DNA of 64,000 nt from contig JAGRIE010000002.1 in NCBI GenBank assembly GCA_020443425.1, positions 124,001 to 188,000 of the forward strand. The letters are read 5' to 3'. Position numbers and translations under genes: made by a program. Shown piece by piece: positions 18,436 to 27,476 of this stretch (its first letter is position 1; each line of letters opens with the position of its first letter). Below the pieces are notes generated by a model. It ran no database searches, was not told the DNA's origin, and saw only the letters and a list, made by a program, of their open reading frames with translations. The stretch comes from Halioglobus sp. (lineage in GTDB: Bacteria; Pseudomonadota; Gammaproteobacteria; Pseudomonadales; Halieaceae).

Positions 18436-20175
18436 ATGTATGACATCGTGATACGGAACGGTTCACTGATCGACGGCAGTGGTGCAGCGGCGCGGGTCAG
18501 CGACGTGGCGATCAAGGATGGCCTGATTGTTGCTGTAGGGCCGGGTATAGAAGGCACCGGTGACAGGGAGATCGATGCCACAGGCCTGTTGGTCACCCCG
18601 GGCTGGGTGGATATCCACACACACTACGACGGGCAGGTCTCCTGGGACCCTATGCTGACACCCTCCAGCTGGAATGGCGTGACCACGGTGGTGATGGGAA
18701 ATTGCGGGGTCGGTTTCGCGCCGGTGGTACCGGGTAAGGAAGAGTACCTGATCCAGCTGATGGAAGGCGTGGAGGACATTCCCGGTGCCGCGCTGGCGGA
18801 GGGGATACAGTGGGGCTGGGAAACTTTCCCGCAGTACCTCGATGCCATCGAAAAGCTGCCACATGCGATCGACTTCGGTGCCCAGGTCCCACACGGGGCG
18901 GTGCGCACCTATGTGATGGGTGATCGCGGCGCGCAAAACGAAAAAGCCAGCGCTGGGGAGGTCGCGGCAATGGCCGCTATCGTCAGGGAGGGGATGCAGG
19001 CCGGTGCGCTGGGCTTTTCAACCTCCCGCACCATCCTGCACCGCGCCAAGGACGGTGAACTGGCGCCCGGCACCACGGCAGACCGGGAGGAGGTTATCGG
19101 CATCGGCCGTGTGCTGGGTGAGGTCGGTCACGGTGTGTTCGAGGTGGCCAGCGACCTGGCGCCGGAGGAGGACGAGCTTGAGTGGATGCGCCAGGTCGGC
19201 CGCGAGACCGGTCGCCCGGTCACGTTTGCCTGTTTGCAGAACAACGGTGACCCAACCCAGTGGCAGCGTTTACTCGCGGCCGTGGACGCGGACAGGGCCG
19301 CGGGCGGCACGCTGACGCCGCAGGTGGCGCAGCGCCCGGCGGGCGTGCTGTTCAGCCTGGAGAGCTCCGGCCATCCCTTTATCCTGCATGGGGCCTACCA
19401 GAGCGTCGCCCAGTTGCCGCTGACGGAGCGGGTCGCCGCGCTCAGGGACCCGGCCTTGCGCAGGGAGATTATCGACAACCCGCCGGATCTCACCGGGCTG
19501 CCGGAAGTGTTCACCTCGTCGTTGACCGCCTGGGACAATATGTTCCCGCTGGGCGATCCCATCGACTATGAACCGGGCCCGGACAAGACCATTCGCGCCC
19601 AGGCCAGGGCCAGAGGTTGCAGCGAGGCCGAATTCGCCTACGACACCATGCTGGAGAACGGCGGCAGAGGCATTATCTACATGCCGTTGCTGGGCTATTC
19701 CGATGGTGATTTCGAGGCGCTGCGGGAGATGATGCTGCATCCGCACGCGGTGTTCGGGCTGTCCGACGGCGGTGCGCACTGCGGCCTGATCTGTGATGCC
19801 AGTATGCCCAGCTACCTGCTGACGCACTGGGCGCGTGATCGCAGCCGCGGCCCACGAATACCGATCGAACAGCTGGTCCACAACCAGACCCAGCGCACGG
19901 CCAGTTTTTACGGGCTGTGTGATCGCGGCCTGATCGCGCCCGGCATGAAGGCCGATGTCAATGTGATCGACTACGACCGGCTGACACTGCACCCGCCGGA
20001 GATGGTCTACGACCTGCCTGCACAGGCGCGGCGACTGGTACAGCGCGTGGACGGTTACAAGGTGACGATCTGCAGTGGCGAAATCATCCGCGAGGACGGC
20101 CGCGATACCGGCGCCATGCCCGGCAGGCTGGTGCGCGGGCCGCAGGCCCAGGCGCAGCCGCGGCGGGTCGCCTGA
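18436..20175 (+). CDS. N-acyl-D-amino-acid deacylase-like amidohydrolase
   Basis: This 579-residue metal-dependent hydrolase belongs to the amidohydrolase superfamily, D-aminoacylase/dihydroorotase-like group. It starts with the typical small beta-sandwich strand [16 protein letters not shown], followed by the metal-binding motif [13 protein letters not shown] (His61, His63). Later motifs include [10 protein letters not shown] and the C-terminal [18 protein letters not shown] with a conserved Asp. The ATG has a strong AAGGAGG site 7-8 nt upstream. Proteins of this length are often annotated as D-aminoacylase, but the substrate is open and cyclic amides are possible. Its TGA overlaps the ATG of the following SDR gene by one base, so translation is coupled. 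Confidence 0.85.
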   Translation: MYDIVIRNGSLIDGSGAAARVSDVAIKDGLIVAVGPGIEGTGDREIDATGLLVTPGWVDIHTHYDGQVSWDPMLTPSSWNGVTTVVMGNCGVGFAPVVPGKEEYLIQLMEGVEDIPGAALAEGIQWGWETFPQYLDAIEKLPHAIDFGAQVPHGAVRTYVMGDRGAQNEKASAGEVAAMAAIVREGMQAGALGFSTSRTILHRAKDGELAPGTTADREEVIGIGRVLGEVGHGVFEVASDLAPEEDELEWMRQVGRETGRPVTFACLQNNGDPTQWQRLLAAVDADRAAGGTLTPQVAQRPAGVLFSLESSGHPFILHGAYQSVAQLPLTERVAALRDPALRREIIDNPPDLTGLPEVFTSSLTAWDNMFPLGDPIDYEPGPDKTIRAQARARGCSEAEFAYDTMLENGGRGIIYMPLLGYSDGDFEALREMMLHPHAVFGLSDGGAHCGLICDASMPSYLLTHWARDRSRGPRIPIEQLVHNQTQRTASFYGLCDRGLIAPGMKADVNVIDYDRLTLHPPEMVYDLPAQARRLVQRVDGYKVTICSGEIIREDGRDTGAMPGRLVRGPQAQAQPRRVA

Positions 20176-20954
20176 TGGCCCGGCTGAGTAAACTGAGCCG
20201 CTCCATCCGCGGCAGTGTCGCCATCATTACGGGTGCAGCCAGCGGCATGGGCCGCGCCACCGCCCACCTGTTTGCGGATGAGGGCGCCCGCGTGGCGATT
20301 CTCGATATCAATGAGGCGGCACTGCAGGCGGTGGCGGCGGAGGTCAGGGGTGTCGGCGCCGAGGTGTTGGCGCTGACGGTCGATCTGTCCGACCGCGACG
20401 CGGTGACAGCGGCGATTGCGCGTGTGGGCGCACATTTCGGCGCTATCGATATACTGGTCAACAATGCCGGTTTCGCGCTGCTGGGCGAAGTGGACGCCGC
20501 GGAGTACCCCGACGCCTGGGATACCTCGCTGGCGGTGATGGCGACGGCCCAGGCCTGGGCCATTCGCGCCGCGCTGCCGTTTCTGCGCAAGTCGCCGCAT
20601 CCCAGGATCGTGAATGTGGCGTCGACGGAAGCGCACGGTGCGACGCGCTACAACAGCGCCTATGTCGTGGCCAAACACGCGTCGCTGGGGCTGACCCGCG
20701 CGATGGCGGTGGATCTCGGCAAAGAGGGCATCACGGTGAACTGTGTCTGTCCGGGGCCGGTGCGCACCGGTATCACCGACGCTATTCCCGAGGAGGCCAA
20801 GCAGACCTTCGCCAACCGGCGCACCGCGCTCAGGCGCTATGCAGAGCCGGAAGAGGTCGCCCACGCAACACTCAGCCTGGTGCTGCCTGCCGCCAGCTTT
20901 ATCACCGGCGCTACACTGCTGGTCGACGGTGGCGTCACCATCCGCAACGCCTGA
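20175..20954 (+). CDS. Short-chain dehydrogenase/reductase
   Basis: This 259-residue classical SDR has the nucleotide-binding motif TGAASGMG, the structural motif NNAG, and the catalytic YVVAK motif with the upstream serine in VNVASTEA. An acidic residue after the second strand (AILDIN) points to NAD(H) rather than NADP(H). It reduces or oxidises an unknown alcohol/ketone. The gene overlaps the amidohydrolase stop by one base, so the two probably act in one pathway. Confidence 0.9.
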   Translation: MARLSKLSRSIRGSVAIITGAASGMGRATAHLFADEGARVAILDINEAALQAVAAEVRGVGAEVLALTVDLSDRDAVTAAIARVGAHFGAIDILVNNAGFALLGEVDAAEYPDAWDTSLAVMATAQAWAIRAALPFLRKSPHPRIVNVASTEAHGATRYNSAYVVAKHASLGLTRAMAVDLGKEGITVNCVCPGPVRTGITDAIPEEAKQTFANRRTALRRYAEPEEVAHATLSLVLPAASFITGATLLVDGGVTIRNA

Positions 20955-21046
20955 GCGAACCGCACCCGGCACTCGCAGCCCGCGGTGAGGGCCTGTCGCC
21001 TTGCCCGCACCCACCCCCTGGTCACGCGGACGGGCTTGTGCTGCGG

Positions 21047-22231
21047 CTAGCGGTTGCGTCCCAGCTTCTCGTGGGCGTCAACCCACTCGTTCCTGCCGGT
21101 GTCCGGGTCGCGTTTCTGCGAGGCGCCCAGAGACAGTTCACCTGCGACCACCAGCGCGGCGGCGATTTCCAGCAGCTTGTAGGCCTTGCCCTGCCCGTAG
21201 CAGCCCATCAGTTCCAGGCATTCGCGCTGCGTGGCGAGATTGGTGCCGCCGCCGTAGGTGGCCATGATCAGTGCCGGGAAGGTAATGGAGTAGTACAGGT
21301 CGCCGCTTTTGGTGATGTAGTGGTACACCGAGCACTGGTTGGCCTCACCGATATTGGCCATGTCCTGGCCGGTCGCCATGAACAGGGCGGCGAGGCCGTT
21401 GGCCGGGTGCGCGGCGTTGTTGGAGGCGCCCACAAGGTAGGCGCTCAGGTTGGCGACGCCGAAGCCGAAATGCATCTGCTCCGGCGTGATGCGCAGCACG
21501 TCCTGCAACACCTGGCGGGGGATGGTCAGCTCGGCAGTGACACGGCGACCGCGACCTTTCAGCGAGTTGACATAGGACGTGCGCTTCTCGGTGTCCATGC
21601 CACCGGACAGCATATAAGTCCGCATATCGGGATACTGTGCCCTGATCCACTCGCAGGCGACATAGGTTGCCTTGCCGGTCATATTCTGCCCGGCGGCATC
21701 GCCGGTGCTGTAATCAAACCGGGTGTAGACGATACCGTGCACGATGTACTGCTCGATCTCCAGCAGCTTGCCCACGGAGGTGGTCGACTCCGCCTGCGCC
21801 TTGATGGCGTCGAAGTTGGCAGTGAGCCAGCGGCCGAAATCGCGGGCCTCGCGGGCGTTGCGGAAAATGAAGGCGGGAGCGCGCTGCATGGACTCGCCCA
21901 TCACCGTGGTCATGATGCCACCGCTTTCGCGGATCACACGCATGCCGCGGTTGTAGCTGGCCACCAGGGTGCCTTCAACGGTGGCCATGGGCACGTAGAA
22001 CTCGCCCTTGGCGTGTTCGCCATTGACCAGCAGTGGGCCAGCCACACCGATGGGGACCTGGGCCACGCCGAACAGGTGCTCGCAGTTGCCGGACAGGGTG
22101 TCGGGATCAAACGAGAACGCCTTGGTGTGCTGGAGGCAGGTGCCGGACTTTTCCTCCAGGAACTGCTGGCGCCGGGCAATGATTTCACGGCTGTAGTCGT
22201 TTTCGTTGTCACGGGGTATCTTTGCGCGCAT
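21047..22231 (-). CDS. Class I HMG-CoA reductase
   Basis: This 394-residue enzyme reduces (S)-HMG-CoA to mevalonate with two NAD(P)H. Visible motifs are the substrate site VPIGVAGPLLVNGE, the catalytic glutamate in ATVEGTLVASYNRG, the lysine region GDAAGQNMTGKA, the aspartate region ATGQDMANIGEA, the signature GGGTNLATQRECLELMG and a C-terminal catalytic histidine in DAHEKLGRN. The pattern matches the catalytic domain of class I (eukaryote/archaea-type) enzymes, without the membrane domain. The frame continues upstream past 22231, but that part is antisense to the TetR gene; the ATG at 22229-22231 has a GGGAGAG site and a promoter upstream. No other mevalonate-pathway gene lies in the window. 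It is divergent from a TetR regulator that probably controls it. Confidence 0.92.
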   Translation of the reverse strand: MRAKIPRDNENDYSREIIARRQQFLEEKSGTCLQHTKAFSFDPDTLSGNCEHLFGVAQVPIGVAGPLLVNGEHAKGEFYVPMATVEGTLVASYNRGMRVIRESGGIMTTVMGESMQRAPAFIFRNAREARDFGRWLTANFDAIKAQAESTTSVGKLLEIEQYIVHGIVYTRFDYSTGDAAGQNMTGKATYVACEWIRAQYPDMRTYMLSGGMDTEKRTSYVNSLKGRGRRVTAELTIPRQVLQDVLRITPEQMHFGFGVANLSAYLVGASNNAAHPANGLAALFMATGQDMANIGEANQCSVYHYITKSGDLYYSITFPALIMATYGGGTNLATQRECLELMGCYGQGKAYKLLEIAAALVVAGELSLGASQKRDPDTGRNEWVDAHEKLGRNR

Positions 22232-22255
22232 GGTTCTCTCCCTTAAACTGGACGG

Positions 22256-22302
22256 TGTCAAGATCTGCGTGGTACGATACGCAGGGAATTTGACACTGTC
22301 AA
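22256..22302. promoter_or_regulatory. Inverted-repeat operator between HMG-CoA reductase and TetR genes
   Basis: The intergenic space holds three half-sites: TGTCAA at 22256-22261, TTGACA at 22290-22295 and TGTCAA at 22297-22302. The last two form the perfect palindrome TTGACACTGTCAA. A second dyad, CTGCGT (22265-22270) with ACGCAG (22279-22284), sits between them. TetR-family proteins usually bind such dyads between divergent genes, so this is the likely operator of the adjacent regulator (inference). Confidence 0.65.
22274..22302 (-). promoter_or_regulatory. Promoter of the HMG-CoA reductase gene
   Basis: Read on the minus strand, TTGACA (22302-22297), a 17-bp spacer and TATCGT (22279-22274) form a sigma-70-type promoter directed at the reductase gene. 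The palindromic operator covers the -35 box, so a bound TetR dimer would block RNA polymerase. Confidence 0.55.
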
Positions 22303-22324
22303 GATATCGCAGGCAACAACGTCC

Positions 22325-22948
22325 ATGGCAACCACCCGAGTCAGCAACAAAACCACCTATCACCACGGCGACCTGAAGGCGGTACTGCTGGATGAAACGG
22401 CGCGAATCCTGCGCGATGAGGGTGAGAGTGCCCTCTCGCTGCGGCGGCTGGCGGCCAATGTGGGCGTGTCCCGCACGGCGCCCTACCACCACTTCAAGGA
22501 CAAGCAGAGCCTGCTGAGCGCTGTCGCGGAGGAGGGGTTCATCCGCTTCAACCACACCATGCAGGCGGTGCTGGAACAGGGGCGCGGCAAGGGCGGGGAG
22601 CGGGTGATGCGCGAATATGTGAACGCCTATGTGGATTTCGCGGTGAACAACAGCGAGTATTACGACCTGATGTACGGCAGTCAGCTGTGGCGCTCGGACA
22701 GTCTTGCGTCGTCGCTGCTGTCCTCGGCGCGCAGCACGCTGCGAGCGGAAGTTGAGCGCCTGCAGGCCCTGCAGGCGCGCGGCCTGATCTCGCAGACGCT
22801 CGATCCGCTGCGCTTCACGCAAGTCGCCTGGGGGATGTTGCACGGCATCAGCCGCCTGCTGGTTGACGGCATCTACACGGACGCCGCGTCCGCAAGTTCG
22901 ATCTGCGAAACAGCCGCCGGGATGCTGTGGCAGCAACTGAGGGAGTAA
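22325..22948 (+). CDS. TetR/AcrR-family transcriptional regulator
   Basis: This 207-residue regulator has an N-terminal helix-turn-helix (residues about 15-65) with the recognition-helix motif LAANVGVSRTAPYHHFKDKQ and the family-typical YHHGDLKAVLL start. The C-terminal ligand domain contains LRFTQVAWGMLHGISRLL, like the WHG subgroup of TetR proteins. It is divergent from the HMG-CoA reductase gene, with only 93 bp between them holding the palindrome, so it most likely represses that gene and itself. The two bases after a weakly matching Shine-Dalgarno leave the exact ATG (22325) well but not perfectly supported. It is followed after 7 bp by a thioredoxin-fold gene. Confidence 0.9.
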   Translation: MATTRVSNKTTYHHGDLKAVLLDETARILRDEGESALSLRRLAANVGVSRTAPYHHFKDKQSLLSAVAEEGFIRFNHTMQAVLEQGRGKGGERVMREYVNAYVDFAVNNSEYYDLMYGSQLWRSDSLASSLLSSARSTLRAEVERLQALQARGLISQTLDPLRFTQVAWGMLHGISRLLVDGIYTDAASASSICETAAGMLWQQLRE

Positions 22949-22955
22949 CCCACGT

Positions 22956-23597
22956 ATGCAGGAACTGGAAGTCGAGCTGTATTTTTCCTTTCGCAGCCCC
23001 TGGTCCTATTTCGGCGCATCACTGATGTACGACCTGCAGCGGGAGTATGCGCTGCAGGTGAACCTGGTGACGGTGAACCCGATCTACATCCGCTACCACG
23101 AGTTTTTCGATAAGGCACATGACAAATGGCGGCCCTATTTCCTGACAGACCTGCTGCGTTATTCGGAGTACCGGGGGCTGCCTATCGGTATGCCGCGGCC
23201 AGACCCCATCAATGTCGAACTGCCGGCCGATGACCCCGGTCACCTGGTCCACAAACTGACGCCGCTGGGACTCGCGGCGTCGGCACTGGGTCGCGGCATC
23301 GAGTTTGCGCGGGAGGTCTCCGCCGTGGTCTGGAGCGGCGAGATCGATGGCTGGGACCAGGGCGATCACCTGCAACGCGCGGCCGCTCGCGCCGGACTCG
23401 AACTGGCGGACCTGCACCAATGGGTGCGCGACAATGCCGACAGCTGGCCGCGGCAACTGCTCGCCAATGACCGCGCACTGGAACAGCATCACTGGGGTGT
23501 GCCGACGATGGTGTTCGACGGAGAGCCCTTTTTCGGCCAGGACAAGATCGAGTTGCTGCTGTGGCGCATGCAGCAGAAAGGGCTGCAAAAGCGCTAG
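22956..23597 (+). CDS. DsbA-family / 2-hydroxychromene-2-carboxylate isomerase-like protein
   Basis: This 213-residue protein has the thioredoxin-like HCCA-isomerase/GST-kappa fold. The start motif LYFSFRSPWSYF places a serine, rather than a CxxC pair, at the active site, as in GSH-dependent isomerases; GVPTMVFDGEPFFGQDKIEL is the conserved cis-proline and C-terminal motif. HCCA isomerases act in aromatic ring breakdown, but many homologues have unknown substrates. It starts 7 bp after the TetR gene and is probably co-transcribed with it. Confidence 0.8.
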   Translation: MQELEVELYFSFRSPWSYFGASLMYDLQREYALQVNLVTVNPIYIRYHEFFDKAHDKWRPYFLTDLLRYSEYRGLPIGMPRPDPINVELPADDPGHLVHKLTPLGLAASALGRGIEFAREVSAVVWSGEIDGWDQGDHLQRAAARAGLELADLHQWVRDNADSWPRQLLANDRALEQHHWGVPTMVFDGEPFFGQDKIELLLWRMQQKGLQKR

Positions 23598-23701
23598 GCG
23601 ACCGCGCGGGCCAGGCCTGCAGCGGACTGGTTCGGCAGCGGGATGGCAGTGGCCCGGGCGGCGACGTGGGGCAGGACGTGGGGTAGGCAGTGGGACGTAC
23701 T

Positions 23702-24373
23702 ATGAACATCGTATTTGACCTGGACGGCACGCTGATCGACAGTGCCCCGGACATCCAGTCCGTGGCCTCGGTCATCCTGGCCGCGGTCAACAAACCGGCG
23801 CTGACGCTGGCGGAGACACGCAGTTTCATCGGCGAGGGCGCGGCGGTGTTTGTGCGCCGTATGATGGCGGCGCGCGGCATCGACGAGGCGCAGCACAGCC
23901 ACGCCGCGCTGCTGGAGAAATTCCTGGCGCAGTACGAGTTCGCGGTGGACAAGGCCGTATTCTACCCCGGTGTCCTGGCAGCGCTGTCGGAGCTGAAAGC
24001 GGCGGGCCACCGGCTGGGGCTGTGCACCAATAAACCGGAGCGACCGGCCCGCGCGGTGATCCGGCACATGGCGCTGGAATCCCTGTTTGACGCGGTGATG
24101 GCCGGCGGCATGATCGACAGCCACAAGCCGGAGCCCGCCATGCTGTTGCAGACAGTTGAGTTGCTGGGCGGCGGCCCCACGCTGTATGTGGGCGACAGCG
24201 AGATCGATGCGGAGACGGCGCGCCGGGCAGGTATCCCGTTTGCCCTTTACGCCAACGGCTACCGCAAGACCCCGGTCAGCGAGATGTACCACGACTGGGT
24301 GTTCGATGATTTCGCGGTATTGGCGGATATCGTGGCGGAGGTCATGGCCGGCCATGACCCGTGTGTCCCATGA
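23702..24373 (+). CDS. gph: HAD-IA phosphatase, phosphoglycolate phosphatase-like
   Basis: This 223-residue hydrolase has all HAD motifs: the nucleophile motif FDLDGTLIDS, the threonine motif LCTNKPE, the lysine motif SHKPEP and the acidic motif YVGDSEIDAETA. The best match is phosphoglycolate phosphatase, which removes 2-phosphoglycolate formed during DNA repair or photorespiration-like reactions. A GTG 12 nt upstream is an alternative start, but the ATG at 23702 directly precedes the conserved first strand. The order with the next small membrane gene is tight (about 50 bp). Confidence 0.82.
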   Translation: MNIVFDLDGTLIDSAPDIQSVASVILAAVNKPALTLAETRSFIGEGAAVFVRRMMAARGIDEAQHSHAALLEKFLAQYEFAVDKAVFYPGVLAALSELKAAGHRLGLCTNKPERPARAVIRHMALESLFDAVMAGGMIDSHKPEPAMLLQTVELLGGGPTLYVGDSEIDAETARRAGIPFALYANGYRKTPVSEMYHDWVFDDFAVLADIVAEVMAGHDPCVP

Positions 24374-24424
24374 CGGCTGTTGTCGGTGCCGGCCTGCCGC
24401 CCCTGTGCGGGGGTGACTGCGGCA

Positions 24425-24706
24425 ATGCTTGAAGTCCCGGTGATGACGGTGCTGGCCGCAGCGCTGTTTGCGTTGATGGCATTCAGGGCTATCCGCAGCG
24501 GCACTGCGCTGGACTACCTGCTGGGCGCGAGCCAGGTCATCGGTGTGTTGCTGCTGTTCACTGCGTATCGTGAAGTCGCCTGCTACCTGTTGCTGGCCTC
24601 CGCAATAGCCTACCTGGTGAGCCAGCTGCTCACCGGCGCACGCGCCATCAGCCGCCTGCTGCCGCTGGCCGGGGCCGTCGCCGTTGCGCTGGTTGTATTC
24701 GGGTAA
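24425..24706 (+). CDS. Small membrane protein of unknown function
   Basis: This 93-residue protein has three clear hydrophobic segments (near residues 5-20, 28-50 and 70-92) with short basic loops, so it is a small inner-membrane protein. An in-frame TTG at 24380 would add a Cys/Pro-rich leader that does not look natural; the ATG at 24425 is preferred. No family was recognised. It lies just after the Gph-like gene and may share its transcript. Confidence 0.6.
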   Translation: MLEVPVMTVLAAALFALMAFRAIRSGTALDYLLGASQVIGVLLLFTAYREVACYLLLASAIAYLVSQLLTGARAISRLLPLAGAVAVALVVFG

Positions 24707-24890
24707 TTCTCCCGTCCAGGCCGCAATTCCCCTGCCGGCTCCCCCGCCGTGTTACAATCGACGGCATCCATCGCTTACCCCCGTCGCAATTGCAGGCATT
24801 CTGTAGCCTTTCCTGCAAGGCCAGCGTCTATTCACAACCGCTTTTTCTCGCTCTGTCGAGGCTGCCCATCACACTGCCAGCGGAGTAACC

Positions 24891-26228
24891 GTGCCCCCCC
24901 AGTCCTGTTTGATCATCCTGGCCACTGTCGTTTGCCTGACATGGGCCACACCCGGCTACGCACCCAATATCTACTGGCAGATGTGGACGATCGATGCCAG
25001 TGGCAATGGCGCAGACGGGGTCCATACGGGAGATATCAACCGGGACGGCTTGATGGATGTCGTGTCCGGCTGGGAGCAGTCCGGCGATCTGGTGCTGTAC
25101 CTCAACCCCGGCCCCGGGGCCGTGCGGGACACCGCCGCCTGGGCCGCCGTGGATATCAGTGGCGGTGTCACTATCGAGGGTATCGAGGATGCCGCGTTCG
25201 CGGATCTCGACCTGGACGGCTTCGATGACGCCGTGATTTCGAGTATCGAGGGCGACACCCGCAGCCTGGGCATCCACTGGCTGCAGGGCGCCGACATCAG
25301 GGCGCCGGCAGATTGGCGGGCAGTCAATCTGGTGCCCTCCGAGCTGACCGGGTATATGAAGGCCAGGGTCGCCCAGATTGACGGTGTGGCGGGCGCCGAT
25401 ATTGTCGCCGGCAGCAAGGCCATGGGCAGTGCCGCCGCCGGGATCTACTGGTTCAAGGCGCCTGTGGGTGCGCACCCTGGCAATGTGCAGCAGTGGCAGC
25501 GTTTCTACATAGGGCCGGTCGACTACAAGACGGTGACCCTGGTCATCAAGGACATGGACGGTGACACACTGCCGGATATTGTGGTGTCCGGTCGCAACGG
25601 TGTCGCCTGGTTCAGGAATCCCGGGCACGAGGTTCTCGATGCAGTTCCCGCGCAGGCGCAATGGGAGCAGGTTGTCATCACCAGAACCGGCAGTGAATTC
25701 ACCTTTTGCGATCACGTCATCGATGGTATGGAGGATATTATCGTCGCGACCTCCCATGATTCGGGCATGGTGGCAAAATGGTTGAAGCGACTCGACGCCA
25801 GCGGTCGCGCGTGGGAAGAGTACCCGATCACCTCCAGCAGTTTGCGCAGTGGAGACAGTCACAGTCGCAAGTTCGTCCTCAAGGGGGTGAGCTGCGGCTA
25901 CGTGGACGGTGACGACCTCATCGATATCGTGTTCACCGGCAGCGGCGACGGACACGGTGTGTTCATGATGAGTCCGCGCACGGACATTGCCCGCGGGCTG
26001 AGCTGGAACCTGACCAATCTCACACCCTACGCCGACCATATGAAGTACGACAATCTGCGCCTTGTTGATATGGATGCCGACGGCGACCTCGATGTGCTGA
26101 CGACGGAGGAGGGTGAGGGCATATTCACCGCGGGCGATGGTGTGCTGTGGCTCGAAAACCCGCTGCCTGTCAGCCGGGAGCGTATCCCCGCGCTGGCGGT
26201 GTCGGCCGGTGCCGCGCGGGCGCCCTGA
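24891..26228 (+). CDS. Secreted FG-GAP/VCBS-repeat beta-propeller protein
   Basis: This 445-residue protein has a signal peptide ending near TPGYA and repeated calcium-loop motifs: DINRDGLMD, DLDLDGFDD, DMDGDTLPD and DMDADGDLD. These are typical of FG-GAP/VCBS repeats that fold as a seven-bladed propeller. The start is GTG at 24891 with a CGGAG site 5 nt upstream. No catalytic motif is visible; such proteins bind ligands, carbohydrate or other proteins outside the cell. It is followed by another secreted propeller-like lipoprotein. Confidence 0.8.
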   Translation: MPPQSCLIILATVVCLTWATPGYAPNIYWQMWTIDASGNGADGVHTGDINRDGLMDVVSGWEQSGDLVLYLNPGPGAVRDTAAWAAVDISGGVTIEGIEDAAFADLDLDGFDDAVISSIEGDTRSLGIHWLQGADIRAPADWRAVNLVPSELTGYMKARVAQIDGVAGADIVAGSKAMGSAAAGIYWFKAPVGAHPGNVQQWQRFYIGPVDYKTVTLVIKDMDGDTLPDIVVSGRNGVAWFRNPGHEVLDAVPAQAQWEQVVITRTGSEFTFCDHVIDGMEDIIVATSHDSGMVAKWLKRLDASGRAWEEYPITSSSLRSGDSHSRKFVLKGVSCGYVDGDDLIDIVFTGSGDGHGVFMMSPRTDIARGLSWNLTNLTPYADHMKYDNLRLVDMDADGDLDVLTTEEGEGIFTAGDGVLWLENPLPVSRERIPALAVSAGAARAP

Positions 26229-26312
26229 AGGGCGGCAGTCCGCCGGCTTGCCCTGCGCTCGCTGTCAGGGGCTATACTAGCGCTCAAATAACGACGTCCC
26301 GGAGTTCTGTGC

Positions 26313-27383
26313 ATGATTCATTCAAGTTGGCGCCTGGCTGTCCTCGCAGCTGTCCTGTCCACGGTCGCCTGTGGCGACATCGAATTGAGCTGCGAGCCCG
26401 AGGGCGATGAGATACCGATTTGCGGTGTACAGATGCCGGAAGACCTGGCGGCACTGCCTGATGCCGGCGGCATACTGGTGGCGGAGTACGGTGACGGCGG
26501 AAAATTGCCGGGAGCGCTGTCCTGGTTCCAGCCATTCACCGGAAACGGGTTCACGCGTCTGGTCGACAGTGACAATATCATGGTGGGGGCCAGCACCGCC
26601 GACAACTGGGGAGAGGCTGGCTGCGCTGTCCCGGACCTGTTGTCACCGCACGGCATCTATCTGTCGCCCCGGGGCGACACACAGCAGTTGCTGGTGGTGA
26701 ATCACAGCGCTGTGGAGCAGGTGCTGTTTTATGACGTGCTGGCCGCGCCTGACAACACTGCGCCGCCTTCGCTGGCGTGGCGCGGTTGCGTCACCTTCCC
26801 CGGCGATGCAGTGCTGAACGATGTGGTGGCGCTGCCCGATGGCGGTTTCGCCGTCACGCATATGTACCAGCGACAACATGAACTGCTGGCGCAACTGGGC
26901 TCAATGCTGGGCCTGAATAAAGGGCATGTCTGGCGCTGGAGCCCCGGTGCGGGGATACACGTGATGGCCAATACGGTCGCGAGAATGCCCAATGGCATAG
27001 AGGTCGCGCCGGACGGCAAAAGCATCTGGGTCAACAACTATCTGGAACAGGAGCTGCGCCAGTACGATGTGGCGACAGAGCAGCTGCTGCAAACGGTCCA
27101 GGTGCCGAATATCGACAATTCCGCGTGGCTGGGCGATGGTCGCCTGTTGCTCGCATCCCATCTGTCGCCGCTGACCATGTTCCCCTGTTTCGGCTTGACG
27201 CAGGGCAGCTGTGGCGCCGGCTATGAATTGATTGCGGTAGACACTGAGACCGGGGTGACAGAGTCGATCTTTCGCGCTGAAAGGGGCGGGCCCTTCGGGC
27301 CGGCCACTGTGGCGATCGAGTACCAGGGAAAGCTGTACGCGGGCTCCTTCTCCGGTGATCGCATGGCCGAGCTCAGGCGGTGA
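26313..27383 (+). CDS. SMP-30/paraoxonase-like propeller lipoprotein
   Basis: This 356-residue protein has a lipobox (STVAC, Cys20). The mature part has the repeating strand pattern of six-bladed propellers of the SMP-30/gluconolactonase/arylesterase type: HGIYLSPRGDTQQLLVVNHS and PNGIEVAPDGKSIWVNNYLE are close to the metal-site motifs of that clan. It may be a lactonase or arylesterase, or only a binding protein; catalytic residues cannot be fixed without alignment. GGAG lies 8 nt before the ATG. TTGCCC and TATACT hexamers lie about 50 bp upstream, but with a long 19-bp spacer. Confidence 0.65.
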   Translation: MIHSSWRLAVLAAVLSTVACGDIELSCEPEGDEIPICGVQMPEDLAALPDAGGILVAEYGDGGKLPGALSWFQPFTGNGFTRLVDSDNIMVGASTADNWGEAGCAVPDLLSPHGIYLSPRGDTQQLLVVNHSAVEQVLFYDVLAAPDNTAPPSLAWRGCVTFPGDAVLNDVVALPDGGFAVTHMYQRQHELLAQLGSMLGLNKGHVWRWSPGAGIHVMANTVARMPNGIEVAPDGKSIWVNNYLEQELRQYDVATEQLLQTVQVPNIDNSAWLGDGRLLLASHLSPLTMFPCFGLTQGSCGAGYELIAVDTETGVTESIFRAERGGPFGPATVAIEYQGKLYAGSFSGDRMAELRR

Positions 27384-27476
27384 GGGAATTCGGCCGTATT
27401 CCCTGTATAGTTCCCGGCTGGCACGACTGCATCGCCCATCGATACCACCTACAACCTGAATTCGGAGTGACCTGTT

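Noticed and set aside
18233..18466. 77-residue minus-strand frame before the amidohydrolase gene
   Set aside because: No Shine-Dalgarno, Cys-rich chance sequence overlapping the amidohydrolase start.
21038..22246. 402-residue plus-strand frame
   Set aside because: Antisense to the HMG-CoA reductase gene.
22232..22936. N-terminal extension of the HMG-CoA reductase frame
   Set aside because: It is antisense to the TetR gene and crosses the divergent promoter; homology begins after the ATG at 22231.
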